Positions 48,775 to 57,546 of a DNA stretch of 64,000 nt are shown in pieces. The DNA is from Bacillota bacterium (GTDB lineage Bacteria; Bacillota; Clostridia; Clostridiales; Clostridiaceae): contig JAJXWH010000010.1 in assembly GCA_021781745.1 (NCBI GenBank), positions 50,219-114,218 of the forward strand, read 5' to 3'. Each line of letters opens with the position of its first letter. The first letter of the stretch is position 1. The notes beneath the pieces were generated by a model that saw nothing but the letters and a program-made list of their open reading frames with translations, did no database searches and was not told the origin of the DNA. Made by a program: the position numbers and the translations under genes.

Positions 48775-48898
48775 CTATAGCGCTGAATCATATTGAGCGG
48801 GAGAACCATTTTTTTGGGGTGAATCTTATTATTAATAAGTAGGGTTAATTTTTCTTCAACCCGAATCCGTCAGCTAATCTCGTAAGCGTTGGAGAGAA
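48775..48898 (+). promoter_or_regulatory. Cyclic-di-AMP riboswitch (ydaO/yuaA type)
   Basis: The conserved blocks occur in the known order: GCGCTGAATC, GAGCGGGAGAACCA, TGGGGTGAATCTTA, AGGGT, ACCCGAATCCGTCAGCTAA, TCTCGTAAGCGTTGGAGAG. This is the signature of the ydaO class, which binds c-di-AMP and usually switches genes off. A terminator hairpin follows at 48956-48993, then the dapB-like gene. Blocks were matched from memory of the family, not by a covariance search. Confidence 0.9.
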
Positions 48899-48955
48899 GT
48901 TTTTTTGTATACTGCTAAGTATACTTTCTTAAGTATACTCATAATATTATTGGCC

Positions 48956-48993
48956 AATAAGCTGTAGAGACTTCTCTGCAGCTTATTGTTTTT
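48956..48993 (+). terminator. Expression-platform terminator of the c-di-AMP riboswitch
   Basis: AATAAGCTGTAGAGA / TCTCTGCAGCTTATT, 15-bp stem with one G-T pair, then GTTTTT, 28 bases before the dapB-like start. Confidence 0.85.
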
Positions 48994-49020
48994 GAAATTA
49001 ATAATTAAAGGAGGATTTCT

Positions 49021-49902
49021 ATGGTAAAAGTATGTTTGATTGGTCTTGGAAAGACAGGAAAGGAAATTGCTAAAATGATCTTTAAACAAAGGAATATGAA
49101 AATAGTATCAGCTATGTGTAGTCCTGGCAGTAAAAAAAAACATATGGATTTAGGCGAAATAATAGGTATTCAGGAAATAGGAATTAAAATTGAGGGTATT
49201 AATAAATTAGAGGAATGCTTATTACACTGCAAACCTGATGTTGTAGTCGATTTTTCAACACCTGAAGCTACCATAAAAAATTCTAAAATTATATGCCAAA
49301 TGGGGATAAATCTAGTTGTTGGTACTACAGGTTTTTCAGAATCTGAATTTAAACAAATAAAAGATACTGTTACTTATAATAAAACTGGTATGGTTTATGC
49401 ACCTAATATAACCCTTGGAGTGAATGTGTTAATGATATTAACAAAATTAGCATCTATTTTACTAGATAATTATGATTTCCAAATTACCGAAATACACCAT
49501 AAGCACAAAAAAGATATTCCATCAGCAACAGCATTAAAGATTGTTAGTGAGATAGAAGACGGCTTAGTGTACTTGGGTAAAAATATTTCTGAAGAAAAGA
49601 TTCCTATTAATTCAGTACGAGCTGGTGGCGTAGTTGGAAAACATGAAGTGTTAATTGCTGGTGAAAATGATAAAATTACAATTTCTCATGAATCCTTTTC
49701 TAGAAAAGTTTTTGCTGCTGGTGCAATTCATGCCATAAATTTCATAAAAGATAAAGTTGGATTTTATGAAATGAGTGATGTACTTAGTTTATCAAAGATT
49801 ATTAATGATTTATACACTTCCGACAATGCAGCAACTAATAATAATTTCAAAGATATGATTGTAGCTGACATTCAAGCTAATTCTAAGCTTAGTAATTTAT
49901 AA
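49021..49902 (+). CDS. dapB: DapB-family 4-hydroxy-tetrahydrodipicolinate reductase
   Basis: 293 residues. N-terminal Rossmann fold (IGLGKTGKEI), VVDFSTPEA, VVGTTGF, and the DapB signature EIHHKHKKDIPSATA with the catalytic His and Lys. It is about 25 residues longer than housekeeping DapB. NAD(P)H-dependent step of lysine synthesis. Placed first in an operon with ablA and ablB behind a c-di-AMP riboswitch, it probably boosts lysine supply for beta-lysine osmolyte production. Start behind AAAGGAGG. Confidence 0.85.
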   Translation: MVKVCLIGLGKTGKEIAKMIFKQRNMKIVSAMCSPGSKKKHMDLGEIIGIQEIGIKIEGINKLEECLLHCKPDVVVDFSTPEATIKNSKIICQMGINLVVGTTGFSESEFKQIKDTVTYNKTGMVYAPNITLGVNVLMILTKLASILLDNYDFQITEIHHKHKKDIPSATALKIVSEIEDGLVYLGKNISEEKIPINSVRAGGVVGKHEVLIAGENDKITISHESFSRKVFAAGAIHAINFIKDKVGFYEMSDVLSLSKIINDLYTSDNAATNNNFKDMIVADIQANSKLSNL

Positions 49903-49945
49903 ATACCTTAATATACTTATGTTAACGATTAAAGGAGTGATTAAT

Positions 49946-51214
49946 TTGAAAAATTATAAAGACATTTCCTTATGGAAAAATGTTTCAAAAGAAGAATGGA
50001 ATAGCTGGAAATGGCAAATTTCCAATAGGATTACAACCCTTGAAGAATTAGAACAAGTAATTCCATTAACAGAAGAAGAAAAAATAGGAGTAAAAGCTAG
50101 CCTCAAGAAATTAAAAATGGCAATAACACCTTATTATGCAACACTAATTGATCCAGATAATTACAACTGCCCAATTAGAAGGCAAGCTATTCCAACAGCT
50201 CTTGAAACAGAAATATCACAATATGACAGCAGTGATCCTTTACATGAAACTCTTGACTCCCCTGTCCCCGGACTTACACACAGGTATCCTGATAGAGTAC
50301 TTCTCTTAATTACTCAGCAATGCTCAATGTACTGCAGACATTGTACAAGGAGGCGCTTTGCAGGCCATGAAGACAAATCATTATCCACCGATAATATTTT
50401 GCAGGCCATTGAATATATTAAAGCTCATGAAGAAGTAAGGGATGTATTATTATCAGGTGGAGATGCCTTGTGTGTTTCAGATGAAAAACTAGAATTCATA
50501 CTTAAGAAGTTAAGAGAAATTACTCATGTTGAAGTTATAAGAATAGGAACCAGAGTACCAGTAGTTATGCCTCAAAGAATAACTGACAATCTCTGTAATA
50601 TTCTAAAAAAATACCATCCAATTTGGATCAATACTCATTTTAATCATCCAAAAGAGATAACTGAAGAGTCAATGCTAGCCTGTAAAATGCTTGCAGATTC
50701 AGGAGTTCCTTTGGGAAATCAATCAGTTTTACTAAAAGGAATAAACGATTGCCCTTATATTATGAAGGATCTAGTTCACAAATTAGTAATGAATAGAATA
50801 AGACCTTATTATCTATATCAATGTGATTTATCCGAAGGAATTGAACATTTTAGAACTCCTGTTTCAACTGGCGTGGAAATTATTGAACTTCTACGTGGTC
50901 ATACTTCTGGATTTGCTGTTCCAACTTTTGTGATTGATGCACCAGGTGGTGGAGGAAAAATTCCTATTAATCCTCAATATTTAGTATCACAATCACCTGA
51001 AAAATTAATACTTAGAAATTATGAGGGTGTACTATGTACTTATACTGAGCCATCGGATAAAACTCATGAATGTAAAAATTGTGGCATATGTGATAAGTTC
51101 AAAATAGATGAATATAAAGGATTAGAAAAACTTTATAGAGATGAACGAATTTGTTTAATACCAAAAAGTAACGTAAGGATGAAAAGGAGAGAAGAGATTA
51201 ATGCGAGCCGATAA
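49946..51214 (+). CDS. ablA: Lysine 2,3-aminomutase
   Basis: 422 residues from TTG at 49946, eight bases after AAAGGAG; an ATG at 49919 would place this site inside the gene. Radical SAM cluster motif CSMYCRHC, PLP-binding region further on, and the two substrate-binding aspartates of true lysine aminomutases (QCDLSEGI and VIDAPGGGGK, equivalents of Asp293 and Asp330). Converts L-lysine to L-beta-lysine. C-terminal cysteines (CKNCGICDKF) may bind zinc for the tetramer. Overlaps ablB by 14 bases. Confidence 0.94.
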   Translation: MKNYKDISLWKNVSKEEWNSWKWQISNRITTLEELEQVIPLTEEEKIGVKASLKKLKMAITPYYATLIDPDNYNCPIRRQAIPTALETEISQYDSSDPLHETLDSPVPGLTHRYPDRVLLLITQQCSMYCRHCTRRRFAGHEDKSLSTDNILQAIEYIKAHEEVRDVLLSGGDALCVSDEKLEFILKKLREITHVEVIRIGTRVPVVMPQRITDNLCNILKKYHPIWINTHFNHPKEITEESMLACKMLADSGVPLGNQSVLLKGINDCPYIMKDLVHKLVMNRIRPYYLYQCDLSEGIEHFRTPVSTGVEIIELLRGHTSGFAVPTFVIDAPGGGGKIPINPQYLVSQSPEKLILRNYEGVLCTYTEPSDKTHECKNCGICDKFKIDEYKGLEKLYRDERICLIPKSNVRMKRREEINASR

Positions 51215-52061
51215 ATGTGAATTAAATGATAACTATTATACTAAAATAGACCGTACTAAAGTATATGTAGATTTAACAAATAAACGTCTAAAAATAGTTG
51301 ATTTAAATAATATCTCTCTTAAAAATCTTAAGAGAATAATTCATTTTGCATCAAAACTACATTTAGGCAAAATTATATGTAACTGTAATATTGATTTATT
51401 TGACACTTTCATAAATACAGGCTTTATCCTAGAAGGGAAAATTGATGGATATTTCAAAGGCATTGATGCGTTTTGCATGTCATATTTTATTAGCAGCGAT
51501 CGAAAATTGTGCACTAACTTTTCCCAAAAAGATTTATTAGTAAAAGATTGTCAAGCAATAAAAAATACTTATGTACATCAGGCAAATAATCCAATATATA
51601 CAATAAGAAATGCTACTAAAGATGATATTGAGGAATTAACTAAACTATTTTCCACTGTTTTTTTGACATATCCATCTCCTGTTTATAATAAGGAATATAT
51701 AAAACAAACTATGAATGAGAAAGTTTTATATAAAGTCGCTGTCTATGCTGGCAGTATTGTTAGTGTTGCTTCAGCTGATATGGATAAGGAAAACTTAAAT
51801 GCTGAAATAACTGATTGTGCTACCTATCCTGCATACAGAGGAAAAGGGATTCTATCAAATATTATATTCTCTTTAGAACGCAATCTTAAGGCAAAAGGCT
51901 TCCTTACTTTATATAGCTTATCAAGAGCTATTAACCCAAGTATAAATTTTATATTAAGTAAACACAATTACCACTATACCGGCAGAATGGTAAATAATTG
52001 CAACATTTGTGGTACCTTTGAGGATATGAATATTTGGGTGAAAAATATACACTCTAAATAA
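51201..52061 (+). CDS. ablB: Beta-lysine N-acetyltransferase
   Basis: 286 residues. GNAT fold in the C-terminal half (about 135-280): IRNATKDDIEELTKLF, then TDCATYPAYRGKGILSNII with the acetyl-CoA loop (YRGKG). The N-terminal half matches the AblB-type preceding domain (GFILEGKIDGYF). It acetylates beta-lysine to N-epsilon-acetyl-beta-lysine, a compatible solute known from methanogens and some Firmicutes. Overlap with ablA indicates translational coupling. Followed by a terminator. Confidence 0.9.
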   Translation: MRADKCELNDNYYTKIDRTKVYVDLTNKRLKIVDLNNISLKNLKRIIHFASKLHLGKIICNCNIDLFDTFINTGFILEGKIDGYFKGIDAFCMSYFISSDRKLCTNFSQKDLLVKDCQAIKNTYVHQANNPIYTIRNATKDDIEELTKLFSTVFLTYPSPVYNKEYIKQTMNEKVLYKVAVYAGSIVSVASADMDKENLNAEITDCATYPAYRGKGILSNIIFSLERNLKAKGFLTLYSLSRAINPSINFILSKHNYHYTGRMVNNCNICGTFEDMNIWVKNIHSK

Positions 52062-52075
52062 TATTTATTCTATAA

Positions 52076-52112
52076 AAATAGGACTCATTAATATTATTGA
52101 GTCTTATTTTTA
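52076..52112 (+). terminator. Terminator of the dapB-ablA-ablB operon
   Basis: AAAATAGGACTCA / TGAGTCTTATTTT stem running into T-rich sequence, 14 bases after the ablB stop. Confidence 0.8.
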
Positions 52113-52360
52113 TGCTATTATATTTTTCTTTATTCTCTATATAAAGAAGTATTGATACCTTTTGTAAATGAATTAGGCATTGCAAGTTTTTTGTTCAGAA
52201 GTAAACAAAATATTAATATCGAAAAAATTATATGAACCTTGAAAATATTCTTAAATATACAAATTCAATTATTGATATTATAAATCTTAATTTAAATTGC
52301 ACAATGTGTAATATATTTTCTTAATATATTATAGTATATTATATTTTTCGAGGTGAGATT

Positions 52361-52900
52361 ATGTATGAAATCCATAATCCTATTGCAAATTTTACTGGTA
52401 ATGATGAATTAGATTTGGAATTACTACAAATAGGAATATCATTAGCATATATAGATTTATTTTCAATGATTTTAGGTCTTACTTCAGCTAAGAAAGCTAT
52501 GAAGCTTATATTACAAAGAGCTATGCAAAGTCAGCAGAATAACCCGAGTCAGCAACAAGATTCAGAGCAGCAACCAAAACAAGAAAGCAATCAGAATAAA
52601 CAACAACAAAATCAACAAAGCCAGCAAAAACAGCAGCAAAATACTCAACATCCAACTCCAAGTGAAATAGCAGCCTTTTCGAGTTGTCTTAGCTTATATG
52701 CAACTCTTCTTTATACTAGGATTTCAATTATTAGATTTAATGAAATATATAATAAAATTCAAGCAGGTGCCACTAATTTTTCAATTACTTCTAATCTAAA
52801 TATAACTACTGGATTTATATATTCTGTTATAGGCTCCTTATTAAGAACAGCTGGAGCAATTCAACGTGTAGATGAAGAAGGAAAGCTAACTATTTTATAA
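52361..52900 (+). CDS. Hypothetical protein with Gln-rich linker, possibly spore-associated
   Basis: 179 residues. Residues 1-65 are helical and partly hydrophobic. About 66-110 is a low-complexity linker of mostly Gln, Asn and Ser. The C-terminal 70 residues form another helical, partly hydrophobic block (AAFSSCLSLYATLLYTRISI). No signal peptide and no recognised domain. A decayed gene at 56751-57173 has a similar Gln/Ser-rich stretch, and nearby genes are spore coat and SASP genes, so a spore-layer role is possible. GAGGTGA precedes the start. Confidence 0.7.
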   Translation: MYEIHNPIANFTGNDELDLELLQIGISLAYIDLFSMILGLTSAKKAMKLILQRAMQSQQNNPSQQQDSEQQPKQESNQNKQQQNQQSQQKQQQNTQHPTPSEIAAFSSCLSLYATLLYTRISIIRFNEIYNKIQAGATNFSITSNLNITTGFIYSVIGSLLRTAGAIQRVDEEGKLTIL

Positions 52901-53034
52901 ATTATTAATTATAATTTAGTTTTTCATATTAACATATTGACATATATATTATAATATATATATATGTTGCATCTTCATATATTGAAGATGTAAATCAATT
53001 AATTTTTATATATAGCAATAATGGAGGCATAAAA

Positions 53035-54621
53035 TTGGAAACAAAAAATAGACAAAATACTTATAATACCTTATTTCATTGGCATAATTTTAGGTTGAAA
53101 CTTGTTTTTGAAGGAATAGGTATAGGCATTACTTCTGGTTTATTGATTGTGTTATACCGCTTAACACTTGAAAAAGCAGGAATTATCTTAGATGATATTT
53201 ATAAATCTATATGTAATAAACCTATACTTATTCTTCCATGGATTCTAGCTCTAATAATCATCGGATATACTGTTGGATTAATGGTTAAAAGTGAACCAAT
53301 GATTAGTGGAAGTGGAATTCCCCAAGTTGAAGGGGTTTTACTTAGAAAGCTTGATATGACCTGGTGGAGAGTAATACTCGGTAAATTTTTCGGCGGAGTT
53401 CTTTCAATAGGCGCAGGTCTTTCACTCGGAAGAGAAGGCCCATCCGTTCAATTGGGTGCTGCAATCGGACAAGGTTTCAGTAAAGTTTTCAAAAGGATAA
53501 AAATCGAAGAAAAATACCTTATTACAAGTGGTGCTAGTGCCGGACTTGCAGCTGCTTTTAATGCGCCCTTAGCTGCAACAATGTTTGCATTAGAAGAAGT
53601 TCACAAAAATTTCTCACCATTAATTTTATTGTCGGCTTTATCTTCTGCTCTATCAGCAGACTTTATAGCTAGTAGTTTTTTAGGCCTAAAGCCAGTTTTT
53701 AATTTTGGTGATCTTGCTCTGCTACCGCTTAAGTTTTACTTTTACATAATTATATTAGGTATTATTATAGGCGTTCTAGGAGTATTATTTAATAAAACCC
53801 TTTTAAAGACTCAGAATTTATATGCAAAACAAGCATGGTTAAAAAAAGAGTTCAGGATTATAATTCCTTTATTAATTTCCATTGCCTTTGGAATCCTACT
53901 TCCACAGGTTTTAGGTGGAGGTCATGAACTTATAACCTCTTTAACATCTGGAAATTTTTCTTTGAAACTATTAGTGATTATTCTTGTTATGAAATTTTTA
54001 TTTACTATGGCAAGTTTTGGTTCTGGAGCTCCTGGAGGGATATTTCTTCCCCTGTTAACTATTGGTGCTTTAATTGGAAATACATACGGAGTAATACTTA
54101 TACACTTTGTTCACTTTGATAGTATGTATATTAGTAATTTTGTTATACTCGGTATGGCTGGATATTTTGCTTCCGTAGTTAAATCACCTATAACAGGAAC
54201 TATATTAATTACAGAAATGACAGGTTCCTTTAATCACTTACTATCTTTATCTATTGTTTCTATAGTTGCTTATATAATTGCAGATGTTTTAGGTTCAATG
54301 CCTATTTATGAGTCACTACTTGAAAAAATTCTAAAAAATAAAGGCGAAGAAGTTTCTATAGGAAACAAAAAGAATAAATCCATTTTAGAATTTCCAGTAT
54401 GCATGGGCTCAAAATTAGATGGAAAACAAATTAAAGAAATTAAATGGCCATCTCGTTGTTTGCTAGTCGCTGTTAAACGAGGTGAAGAAGAAATAATTCC
54501 AAAAGGAGATACTGTTATTTATCCTGGTGATTATTTAATTGTACTTACCAATGAAGATAGAGTTTGTAAAATTGCCGACACATTAACATTAATGACTGAA
54601 TGCTCTGATATACTAAAGTAG
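53035..54621 (+). CDS. ClC-family chloride channel/proton antiporter with C-terminal RCK_C (TrkA-C) domain
   Basis: 528 residues. Membrane part (about 20-430) with the ClC selectivity motifs GSGIP, GREGPSVQ (gating Glu) and GSGAPGGIFLP. A cytosolic TrkA-C-like domain follows at about 450-520 (CMGSKLDGKQIKEIKWP, GDTVIYPGDYLIVL). The Glu in GREGP and absence of a fluoride riboswitch argue for chloride rather than fluoride transport. RCK_C domains often bind nucleotides such as c-di-AMP, which would suit the neighbouring c-di-AMP-controlled operon. Start is TTG behind GGAGG. Confidence 0.93.
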   Translation: METKNRQNTYNTLFHWHNFRLKLVFEGIGIGITSGLLIVLYRLTLEKAGIILDDIYKSICNKPILILPWILALIIIGYTVGLMVKSEPMISGSGIPQVEGVLLRKLDMTWWRVILGKFFGGVLSIGAGLSLGREGPSVQLGAAIGQGFSKVFKRIKIEEKYLITSGASAGLAAAFNAPLAATMFALEEVHKNFSPLILLSALSSALSADFIASSFLGLKPVFNFGDLALLPLKFYFYIIILGIIIGVLGVLFNKTLLKTQNLYAKQAWLKKEFRIIIPLLISIAFGILLPQVLGGGHELITSLTSGNFSLKLLVIILVMKFLFTMASFGSGAPGGIFLPLLTIGALIGNTYGVILIHFVHFDSMYISNFVILGMAGYFASVVKSPITGTILITEMTGSFNHLLSLSIVSIVAYIIADVLGSMPIYESLLEKILKNKGEEVSIGNKKNKSILEFPVCMGSKLDGKQIKEIKWPSRCLLVAVKRGEEEIIPKGDTVIYPGDYLIVLTNEDRVCKIADTLTLMTECSDILK

Positions 54622-54651
54622 TATCTGATATCTATTTTATCTTACTAAGAA

Positions 54652-54699
54652 AAATAAACAAGTGCGATTTCTTAATGTAAATCCACCTGTTTATTTTTT
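54652..54699 (+). terminator. Terminator after the ClC gene
   Basis: AAATAAACAGG-like arms (with small mismatches) pair across a 22-base loop and run into seven or more T. Confidence 0.6.
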
Positions 54700-54881
54700 T
54701 ATAAAATGAGCGTTACTTGTATTTATGACTTTCTTTTAGTTTATGTTTTATATACTTCAATGATACTAGTATAAAAATATAGTTTAAAATTTAACTTTCC
54801 ATAATAATCGCTCAGCTCACACATTTAACCTAATTTTCCATTTGGATGACTAATTACCGAATAAGAATAATGATTAAAAAC

Positions 54882-54910
54882 ACAAAAACGCTCCCTGTAA
54901 GTAAGGGAGC
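54882..54910 (-). terminator. Terminator of the coat-catalase transcript
   Basis: GCTCCCT / AGGGAGC stem with minus-strand T-rich tail (GTTTTTGTGTTTTT). The rest of 54700-55080 shows nothing else. Confidence 0.75.
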
Positions 54911-55079
54911 AATAAATTCGGGTGAATTCTTTCTTAATTATATGAATATTTAAAATATATATTCAAAATAAAATATCGTTCATATTACATGTACTCATTT
55001 TTTTCATTCTTGACAAATTAGAAATCTCATTTTGCTGCCATCGCTCAACTATTTCAATAGCTGCTAAAGGTCTATTCCA

Positions 55080-55368
55080 AACCAATAAGTATTCCTGACA
55101 AAATTAATTTTCGAAAGAATCGTACTGTGATAATGTATATATATGATGAGCCAACAGGAAATCCTTCTCTAATTGCTTTATAACGTTCCATCTCTCTTGA
55201 TTCTCTATTTATAGCCTCACTAACACCAGCTATATATGAATCTGGCATTATTAGCTTTTCTTTAGGATTACGTTAAACGCCAATACCTGAAAGCTCTTTA
55301 TACATTCTTCTAAATAGTGTTGCGTTTACACGATCATCCTGTATGATATATAATTCGTTTAAAATTAA
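55080..55368 (-). pseudogene. Decayed ferritin-like protein gene downstream of the coat catalase
   Basis: Directly after the catalase stop, minus-strand reading gives LNELYIIQDDRVNATLF, then RRMYKELSGIGV, a stop, then NPKEKLIMPDSYIAGVSEA and ESREMERYKAIREGF. The pattern is that of a four-helix ferritin-like protein found with clostridial coat genes (Glu-rich helices). A stop codon, loss of similarity after GFPVG and lack of a start mark it as dead. Confidence 0.4.
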
Positions 55369-56052
55369 TTAAACCTTTGTAGTATTACGCGGATTTTCAA
55401 AACTTGGTGGTGTTGGCTCAGGATTATCAAAGTATCTTCCAGGTGTTGATAAATCAAAATAAAGCTTAGAGTCTTGAGTTACACCAAAATCTTTATTTGA
55501 TCCAGCATTTTTTACTCTATTTAAAGCTTCCCTAAAAAGTGCATTATGAGCTTCTTCTCTGTTTAATAGAAAATCTATAGTTTCTCTAACATATTTATCA
55601 TTGATTTGACGATGGAGATATTCATATACAACTTTTGCTCTTTGCTCTGATGCTATATTTGATAATAAGTCAGCTGCTATGTCGCCTGTTACATTTACGT
55701 AATCCCCTGTAAAAGGATGTCCAGATGAATTTATAAGACTTGGTGCAAGTCCTGTCAATGTATGTGTTTCAATTTCACCTGCAACTGTTTTATTATAATC
55801 TACTTCATGGCCATTCAACAAATTTATTGTTTGCGCTACCATTTCCATATGACTTAGTTCTTCTGCTCCAATGTCTAGAAATAAATCATGTATTGCAGGA
55901 TCTTTTATTCTAAAGCTTTGTGATATATATTGAAGCGCTGCCTTAAGTTCACCATTTGGACCTCCAAGCTGTTCCTGCATCAATATAGCATATTGTGGAT
56001 TTGGTTTTTCAACCTTAACTTCTCTAAGTAATGGTTTTTCATGTTTAAACAA
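55369..56052 (-). CDS. cotJC: Spore coat manganese catalase (CotJC type)
   Basis: 227 residues. Ferritin-like four-helix fold with the di-manganese ligands in GELKAALQYISQSF, DIGAEELSHMEMV, IASEQRAKVVYEYL and REEAHNALF. Length and the Pro-rich C-terminal tail (NPEPTPPSFENP) fit CotJC-like catalases of the spore coat, which remove hydrogen peroxide. Start behind AAGGAGG. The downstream gene has decayed. Confidence 0.9.
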   Translation of the reverse strand: MFKHEKPLLREVKVEKPNPQYAILMQEQLGGPNGELKAALQYISQSFRIKDPAIHDLFLDIGAEELSHMEMVAQTINLLNGHEVDYNKTVAGEIETHTLTGLAPSLINSSGHPFTGDYVNVTGDIAADLLSNIASEQRAKVVYEYLHRQINDKYVRETIDFLLNREEAHNALFREALNRVKNAGSNKDFGVTQDSKLYFDLSTPGRYFDNPEPTPPSFENPRNTTKV

Positions 56053-56397
56053 TATATTTCCCTCCTTATATAATCTGAGAATTTACAAAGTTAGTATTCT
56101 ACAAACTTTTAATTATTATTCAATGCACAATTTAAAAATTGCTTATTACCAACTGTCTTCTTTAATCATAAATGTAAACTTATTGTGCTATATACATTTT
56201 AAAATAAATTACATAATAGATTAATAAATATAAAAAAACAGCAGAGTTTATGTATTTAATGTTATATTAAACATTTATATCTTCAATTTTCCTGATATAA
56301 ATATAAAAATTAAAGATAAAATATATTCGTTAGGTAAATTTCTAATACCTAATTATAAAATCAAAAAAATTTGTAATAGTGAGAGGAGAATACAATT
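56053..56397. other. Divergent intergenic region
   Basis: AT-rich spacer between the coat catalase and the small Ser-rich gene. It presumably holds sporulation promoters for both, but no consensus stands out by eye. Confidence 0.5.
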
Positions 56398-56655
56398 ATG
56401 ACTTCAAGCAATAAAAATAAAGATTTAACACAAGGCAGCATGACAAGTTCTTCTAGCTCTTCTAACAGCTCTATGCAAAACTCTTATGAAAATGGCTTTG
56501 ATGGTGACATGCAAGAAGCTAAAAAATACAATGAACAAATGGGATCTGCTTCAAGCGGCATGACAAATTCTTCTAACTCTTCTGGTGTAAGCAGCATTGC
56601 AAGTCCTTCTGGTTCTGTTGACCACTTGATATTAAAAAATAAGACTAATGGATAG
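56398..56655 (+). CDS. Small Ser/Asn-rich protein, unknown function
   Basis: 85 residues, hydrophilic and low in complexity. Two imperfect repeats (GSMTSSSSSSNSS and SGMTNSSNSSG) flank a short charged helix (DMQEAKKYNEQMG). Strong AGAGGAG site before the ATG, so likely real. Its position among coat and SASP genes hints at sporulation, but no family is recognised. Confidence 0.6.
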   Translation: MTSSNKNKDLTQGSMTSSSSSSNSSMQNSYENGFDGDMQEAKKYNEQMGSASSGMTNSSNSSGVSSIASPSGSVDHLILKNKTNG

Positions 56656-56688
56656 GAGAATTATTTTGAGTTAAACCTGAAAATACAA

Positions 56689-56752
56689 AATAGTCTGTGT
56701 AAGCCTCATAGATGTAGAATATTAACTATCTAATAAGGAAACACAGACTATT
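56689..56752. terminator. Long hairpin, probable bidirectional terminator
   Basis: AATAGTCTGTGT pairs perfectly with ACACAGACTATT; inner bases can extend the stem. It lies between the Ser-rich gene and the converging pseudogene, whose last codon it overlaps. Confidence 0.6.
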
Positions 56753-57173
56753 AATTTCGTTCAACATACAAACCAGATAAATAGAAATTTGTAGGAATTG
56801 ACATTGCATAACTGTTATTTGCAAAATATAAGCCCGGTTCACATTCCAATCTATTTATTGTAAACAAAATAAAATAATTAAGTTCAGTTATATCCATTCT
56901 ATATTTCACAAAATAGACAATAGCATCACCATTAGAAATAAAAAAAGGAATTGAATATTTTGTCTGAGAAGACTGAGCTGCTCCTGATTGTTGAGACTGT
57001 CCAGACTGATTAGTATTTCCTGTTTGTTGTGATTATTGTGCTGCTCCTTCTTGCTGTGTTTCTCCACCTTGATTAGTTTCTTGATTTTTATCAGACTGTT
57101 CGTCGGATTTCTTAGAGGCTTTAGATTTACTCTGGTTCAGCTTCCTTATTTTCTTCTTCCTTCTTGAAATCAT
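56751..57173 (-). pseudogene. Gln/Ser-rich protein gene with one in-frame stop
   Basis: A 141-codon frame from ATG at 57173: basic N-terminus (MISRRKKKIRKLNQSKSKAS), a Gln/Ser/Asn-rich middle interrupted by one TAA at codon 47 where Gln (CAA) is expected, then a folded-looking C-terminal part (YSIPFFISNGDAIVYFVKY). Everything else in the frame is intact, so the lesion is recent, or a sequencing error. Similar in style to the gene at 52361. Confidence 0.55.
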
Positions 57174-57185
57174 TTCTTTTACTAA

Positions 57186-57383
57186 TTATTTAAGGTGATT
57201 TTCATATTCTTCTACCATATTTTTTACTTTAAATCCATTTTGCCTAGAAGAAAGATTTCCTGTATTAACATTTTCTTGATTAGGAATTCCAATTTCTGAA
57301 GCAATTTCAGTTCTTATACGATTCAGCTCTTGTTTTTCTTTTGATGTTAATACTGTATTTTTTGTAATATTATCTGAAGACAT
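57186..57383 (-). CDS. Alpha/beta-type small acid-soluble spore protein
   Basis: 65 residues from the ATG at 57383, ten bases after GGGGAGG; an upstream TTG is too close to that site. The C-terminal half fits the SASP pattern: EIASEIGIP, a GPR-protease-like E-I-A segment, GNLSSRQNGFKVKNMVEEY. Such proteins coat spore DNA and protect it from UV and heat. The sequence diverges from major SASPs, so it is probably a minor one. Confidence 0.75.
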   Translation of the reverse strand: MSSDNITKNTVLTSKEKQELNRIRTEIASEIGIPNQENVNTGNLSSRQNGFKVKNMVEEYENHLK

Positions 57384-57546
57384 ATTCTTCAAACCTCCCC
57401 TATTAATATAAATTTTCTTTTCAATAATATATTAACCGCTCTAATAAATTATAATCTCTTAAATTATTAGTAAAAATTCTATAAATACATCTCATTACCT
57501 AACTTTAGATTAATTTCAATTTACTCGTTATATTATTTTAATAAAA

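Noticed and set aside
48775..48898. Lysine riboswitch before the dapB-like gene
   Set aside because: Lysine aptamer blocks are absent, whereas the GGGGTGAATC and CCGAATCCGTCAGCTAA blocks of the c-di-AMP class are present.
49946..51214. Glutamate 2,3-aminomutase
   Set aside because: Both substrate-binding aspartates typical of lysine aminomutase are kept (QCDLS and VIDAPG); glutamate enzymes replace them.
52921..52980. TA-rich run upstream of the ClC gene as a microsatellite of interest
   Set aside because: Alternating AT is common in intergenic DNA of this base composition and overlaps a plausible promoter.
52901..53034. Fluoride riboswitch before the ClC gene
   Set aside because: Only a short CATCTTCA / TGAAGATG hairpin is seen, without the fluoride aptamer core, and the transporter has the GREGP gating Glu of chloride types.
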